From Sclerodactyla briareus (Eukaryota; Echinodermata; Holothuroidea; Dendrochirotida; Sclerodactylidae), in assembly GCA_026419785.1 (NCBI GenBank), contig JAODTK010005795.1, positions 186,001 to 250,000 on the forward strand: a DNA stretch of 64,000 bases. The letters run 5' to 3'. A program made the position numbers and the translations under genes. Below are positions 60,401-64,000 of this stretch, piece by piece; position 1 is the first letter of the stretch, and the number at the start of each line of letters is the position of its first letter. A model generated the notes under the pieces. That model did no database searches, was not told the DNA's origin, and saw only the letters and a program-made list of their open reading frames with translations.

Positions 60401-60710
60401 TGCCATATCGGTTTATGGTATACCGATTAAAACACTCTTTCCACAGTTGAGGTGGAGACTGTTTGTCATACCAGCACGTAACCAAGTGCCACATGTACAT
60501 GTGGTGTTCAGAGTTTCAGGGTGAGATTCATCAAAGACGGTTTATCATGATTGGCCCAGTATCACTCCAATTATTCCTATTTGCCATATATGGGACTGCA
60601 TTCACAATTTTTAGGTGAGCTTGTGTGTATATGTATAATCTGTGCCATAACACCATTGTTCATATCTGGCAGGGAAGATGAAACAAAAGGAAAATCTTTG
60701 CAAGGCATTT
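57480..60710 (-). other. Probable intron of the reductase gene
   Basis: Lies between the cofactor-motif exon and the beta2 exon. I see a short direct duplication (RGGTACCCACAGGGAATGC at 58071 and 58095), C-runs at 59167-59178 and 59198-59212, and no other exon or RNA gene. Confidence 0.5.
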
Positions 60711-60716
60711 TTTTAC

Positions 60717-60767
60717 CTTCCAGTTCAACGTATGCCTCTGCCGATACCATCTGTTTGCACAGGACGA
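60717..60767 (-). CDS. HSD17B12-like reductase, cofactor-motif exon (probable)
   Basis: A short 51-nt candidate with a pyrimidine-rich acceptor (TTTACTCTCCCCAG) and a GTAAAA donor. One frame gives TDGIGR, the end of the TGATDGIG NADP(H)-binding motif. After one apparent extra G, the next frame gives AYVEL, as in the family's 'GIGKAYAxEL'. Its place 3.2 kb upstream of the beta2 exon on the same strand fits the gene order. The frame break inside the motif and the missing upstream exon keep confidence moderate. Confidence 0.55.
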
Positions 60768-61039
60768 CTGGGGAGAGTAAAAGAAGGGTAATTATTAAAT
60801 ATGACGATTGTGTGAAAATTCATACACATCCTTTTTTAACTATTCACATGGGCATTTTATACCAGGAATGAATAACCAATTTGGCAGTGAATAGTCAACT
60901 ACCTTAGGGCCTACTGTCCATGTTGAGGAAGGTTATCTCAAACTGATAGCAAACACTAACTGTACTATGAAAGCAATAAATTTACTTCCCCGAATCTCCA
61001 CTATCTTGTCCAATGACCCGGGACTCCCTTGAACCCCCA

Positions 61040-61640
61040 CGTAGGGTGTCCCTTTGGGGTAATTATATCCCAGCGGACACTGGAAGTGTCCTGGGGATAT
61101 TATGGTTATGGGTGTGTAGCCGCCGCAGCCACCGCCGCTGCCGCCGTCCCAGGCTCCGCCGCCGCCGGAAACCTTTAGGCGTTAGCGCAATAACTCTTTA
61201 ACGCTAGATCCGATTGTTGAAACTTGGTACACATGTCTGCCCTTGGTGAAATCTCGGAATGAGTTCGAACGTGGGCATCACACACCGCGGGGGCCGCTAA
61301 TTGCATAATTTACGCGAATTTAAAGTTAGTAGGATTTTGAACGAAACTGGGGGGTAGGGACTATAGTTGATCCCGAAAAATGTGGAAGGTCACTTTCAAG
61401 GTCTCGAAGGTCAACTTGCAGAATTATGTGATTTTCCCCAAACTTGTTCAGATTTGAACGAAAAATGGTTGTAGTGGACTATAGGTGCGTCCCCAGAAAA
61501 AATGGGAGGACATTTCAAGGTCATCGGAGGTCAAATTTGCGAAATTTTAGGCGATTTATAAACTCGTCAGATTGGAACGAAAACTTGGTGGGGGGCTACA
61601 TCGTTAGAAGTCATTTAAAGCCCATTAGTGGGTCAAATGC
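61040..61640 (+). repeat. Repeat H copy 2
   Basis: Left hairpin arms at 61065-61080 and 61086-61100 (ATATCCCAGCGGACAC / GTGTCCTGGGGATAT, near-perfect), then ATTATGGTTATGGG, a CCGCCG-rich block (61120-61170), 'TTAGCGCAATAACTC', 'CACATGTCTGCCCTTGGTGAAATCTCGG', 'GGGGGCCGCTAATTGCATAATTTACGCG', and units with 'GATCCCGAAAAA...AAGGTCACTTTCAAGGTC'; long ones are landmarks. Same order and strand as 28.9-29.8 kb, but without the long G tract. Confidence 0.7.
61518..61533 (+). promoter_or_regulatory. DR4 (AGGTCA-TCGG-AGGTCA)
   Basis: A perfect DR4 inside repeat H copy 2, equivalent to the one at 29381-29396 in copy 1 (spacer CCAG). Confidence 0.4.
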
Positions 61641-61799
61641 GCATAAATCATGGGCCTATTAACTACCATGGATTATAGCAAAACTTGGTGGATGAAGTTT
61701 TATCTTGGTTTTGGACCATAATGGGGGGTCTTTATGGGGGTGTTAAATACTCTTCCCAATGATGTGCTCAAAGAGGGGCTCTACACGGGGGCGGTTACC

Positions 61800-62010
61800 C
61801 GCACACAGGGTAGTTCTATTTTGAGGAATTGATTTAGGAAGGAGGACTGATCATGAATTAAGTGTACCTTTGGGGTATTTATTATTGGGGAATTGATTTA
61901 TGAGGGACTGTGCAGAATGAACGTGTGTACTTCTGGGGTAATTCTATTATTGGGAATTGCATTTAGGAGAGGGACTGTCATGAATGAACGTGTACCTCTA
62001 AACCATGACC
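61800..62010 (+). repeat. Tandem repeat, three units of about 64 bp
   Basis: AATTGATTTA (61827 and 61891) and AATTGCATTTA (61955) mark the units. Each also has a GAGGGACTG-like word, ATGAATGAACGTGTACC and TGGGGTAATTCTATTATT. It ends in a short CA repeat at 62010-62022. Confidence 0.75.
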
Positions 62011-62029
62011 ACACACACACACAAAAAAG

Positions 62030-62990
62030 ATCTCATGACTGCGTGGACTGCGTGGAGTAGATCTACCTCCATGGCAAAAATGTTGCCGCTCCTCTCTCCA
62101 CTGCAGTTCTGGTCGGCTCCAAGGTCTTCACTGCTGTGACAAGGAGGGGCAACTGGACAGAGTGAATTTTTACTCTTTAGCCAGGGGAACGTGCCAGCTT
62201 GGGGACAAGTGATTGACCCTGTGGGGCAGCCCCAGGGAAAACCGGGGCACCAATTTTATGGAGAGTTCACTTGGCTGGATGTAAGACTCTCGTGCTGGGA
62301 AGGGGGGGGGGGGGGAGGGGGAGGGATTTATACCTGTTGGAAGCAGGTAAACGGGCATGCAAAATTCTGCAGTGCGCCACCATTTTGGTAGTGTGACTAC
62401 TGTATTGACATCATCTTCAAATTGTGCTTTCACTTATGTGGAATGTACCAAAGGTCAAACAGTATATGAGTGTCCAAAGTTGGTCAACATCCATCAAAAA
62501 ATATGAGTTCAGAGTCTTTAATGCTCCCTTTTCATCGAAGTTACTGTTCAAACTCATGGCACTACATGATGTTTGCACCTCCAAAGGAAACATTACAAGG
62601 ACTACAGGTATGACGCAGTGTCAAAGAAAATCTAAAATTTGTAAGAGCAAGATTACTTTTGAAAATTTTACCGTTATAATGGCTATAAATGCACTTTGCA
62701 TAAGTCCCAAAGCTGCCTGCGCTGGGCACTTGACATGCTGCCATCATATCTTCCTGCTATTAAAAATGACCACCAACGTCGAACCCACATCAAATGTATT
62801 GGAAAAGCTCGTATCTTAGTGTGAAGCGCAAGGCTTCAGGGGCATGATAATATTCCAAACAAACTCACTCAGATTGTGAGTTTGTATCCCATGAGGCCAT
62901 AGCGGAAAATTTCAGATGATCACTCAAACCTTTGATGTGGAAAAGAACAACCCATATGTCCCTTTCCCAAGGAGAGACATGCCATTGTCA
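62030..62990. other. No supported gene
   Basis: A G-run lies at 62301-62314. An open frame of 131 codons at 62424-62819 (plus) shows no recognisable domain and no repeat of its own; I regard it as a chance frame. Confidence 0.35.
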
Positions 62991-62999
62991 CTACATTGA

Positions 63000-63345
63000 G
63001 ACCATCTCGCTCACGTCTCAGTTTGCCAAATGGGATTAATAGGGGACCTGGGTATGAATATTGATAGCTATCAATATGGCCTGGCTGTCCAAAATTCTGG
63101 TCAGGTCTAGCAAGGTAAACTTAGTTGTCACAGATTTCTTCAAGGCATTTGACTGCATTGACCATACAATTCAGGTTTCTAAAATAGTTCAAAGTCAGAA
63201 GTGACCTCATTCATGGATTTCAAGATTTTCTGACAAAATTGTCCATCGGCAATGAGCAAAATACCACAATGCAATCATCTTGGGAAACTCTCCTTGTGGT
63301 GTTCCCACAAGGACAAACCACTGGCCAGTTGGTTCCTCAGCACAT
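63000..63345 (+). mobile_element. LINE reverse transcriptase fragment
   Basis: IDSYQYG (63063-63083) and NLVVTDFFKAFDCIDHTI (63118-63171) are the segment leading to and including the RT palm motif (F/Y-x-D and KAFD). A broken 'DFLTKLSIG' and then VFPQGQTTG (63300-63325) correspond to GVPQGT..GP. At least three frame changes and stops make it inactive. It is a different lineage from the LINE at 21 kb, judging from FFKAFDCIDHTI against the KAFDT-type palm. RT identity is firm; the clade is inference. Confidence 0.7.
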
Positions 63346-63349
63346 CACG

Positions 63350-64000
63350 CTGCAAGCGATAATCAGATTTCTCACTGAAGGATCTCATCACTGGAAGTGT
63401 TTATTGAAGACCTAAGTGGCTAAGCCTGGGCTCGATTAGAGTCTGCTATTTACAAACCCGATTGAGGGCTTTAAATAGCTCGTGAATTAGGCTGAGGAAA
63501 AACCATTTGTTTATGTGTACTCTTCCAGGCTAGCTACCCCTACAGCTTGGTTCAACATTGTCACCATTCTTCAATTTCCAACATTGACACACTAGCACTG
63601 CTTGCAGGGTATTCTGTAAATTCATGGCCAATACCGCGAGTCATATTTTGAATGAGAAAAAAAAAAGGTCCCCCCCCATTGTCCTCCTGCTCCCGCCTTT
63701 CCCATGTCCCCCTCAACACCCTTTCCCCTCAGTACCACACTCCCTAGTACCGCAGTCATTTCAGGCTTCTGAACTGGAGTGTACATGTGCTGTTGCAGTC
63801 AATGAATGTACCTCCAGTTGGGAGCCATAGAGAACACGAGGCTCAGAGTGTGCCTTGTTGGTTTTGACACTGAATTAAAAATACATGGCCTGATTGTGTT
63901 GATGATATAGATTAAACATGTGAAGTTAGATATTTAGCTCAATTACTGCTAAATAAAAAGCCGCGATTTCATTCTGGCTAGGATTTTATTCTTGCGGGAA
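63350..64000. other. No supported gene
   Basis: A C-rich tract lies at 63669-63740. No exon was recognised up to the window end. Confidence 0.35.

Noticed and set aside
62424..62819. 131-codon plus-strand open frame
   Set aside because: No domain, no plausible exon borders, and composition like the surrounding non-coding DNA.

Overview
The window reads as nuclear DNA of an animal, most likely a marine invertebrate. An echinoderm or another invertebrate deuterostome is my best guess, from the kinds of repeats present, but no species marker is visible. GC content is moderate, there are no operon-like gene runs, the coding pieces are short exons with GT/AG borders, and most of the sequence is old transposable elements, tandem repeats and microsatellites. 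Nearly every recognisable coding stretch changes frame by one or two bases, and runs of G or C are very common after about 18 kb. Either most coding pieces are dead copies or the assembly comes from incompletely corrected long reads; one sequence cannot separate the two.

Three host-gene signals stand out. A minus-strand SLC35G-like (EamA/DMT) membrane transporter lies at about 16.1-16.9 kb, with frameshifts. A minus-strand very-long-chain 3-oxoacyl-CoA reductase / 17-beta-hydroxysteroid dehydrogenase 12-like gene is represented by three exons at 60.7, 57.4 and 56.3 kb, in the order expected for the SDR fold (TDGIG cofactor motif, then the strand-2 exon, then the NNVG exon). A possible first coding exon of an unidentified gene sits in a short CpG-rich island at 39.84-40.01 kb on the plus strand.

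Layout: 1-10 kb is mostly featureless with a few decayed tandem duplications. 11-18 kb holds tRNA-derived SINEs, LINE 3' ends, a dispersed repeat pair and the transporter. 18.8-20.2 kb is a G-rich repeat of about 285 bp. 20.7-21.9 kb is a plus-strand LINE reverse transcriptase. 22-23.2 kb is an array carrying clustered TGACCT half-sites. 26.5-29.9 kb contains tandem duplications, a tRNA-like element and an AGGTCA-bearing repeat with a hairpin at its left edge. 30.9-33.1 kb is two tandem arrays, the second interrupted by about 120 T. 34-38.6 kb is more repeats and a LINE RNase H region. 42-44 kb has SINEs and a tandem duplication. 47.5-48.0 kb is a MITE-like element with an inverted partner at 55.3-55.8 kb. 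48.8-50.0 kb is a minisatellite with a 453-bp higher-order unit. 51-53 kb has two more SINEs. 56-61 kb is the reductase gene, followed by a second copy of the AGGTCA/hairpin repeat and a final LINE fragment at 63 kb.

I see no prokaryotic genes, CRISPR arrays, rRNA genes or intact viral genes. The observation most worth following is that two unrelated repeat families each carry nuclear-receptor-type direct repeats (DR4 and perfect DR1), so mobile DNA could be spreading receptor sites; this is inference only.
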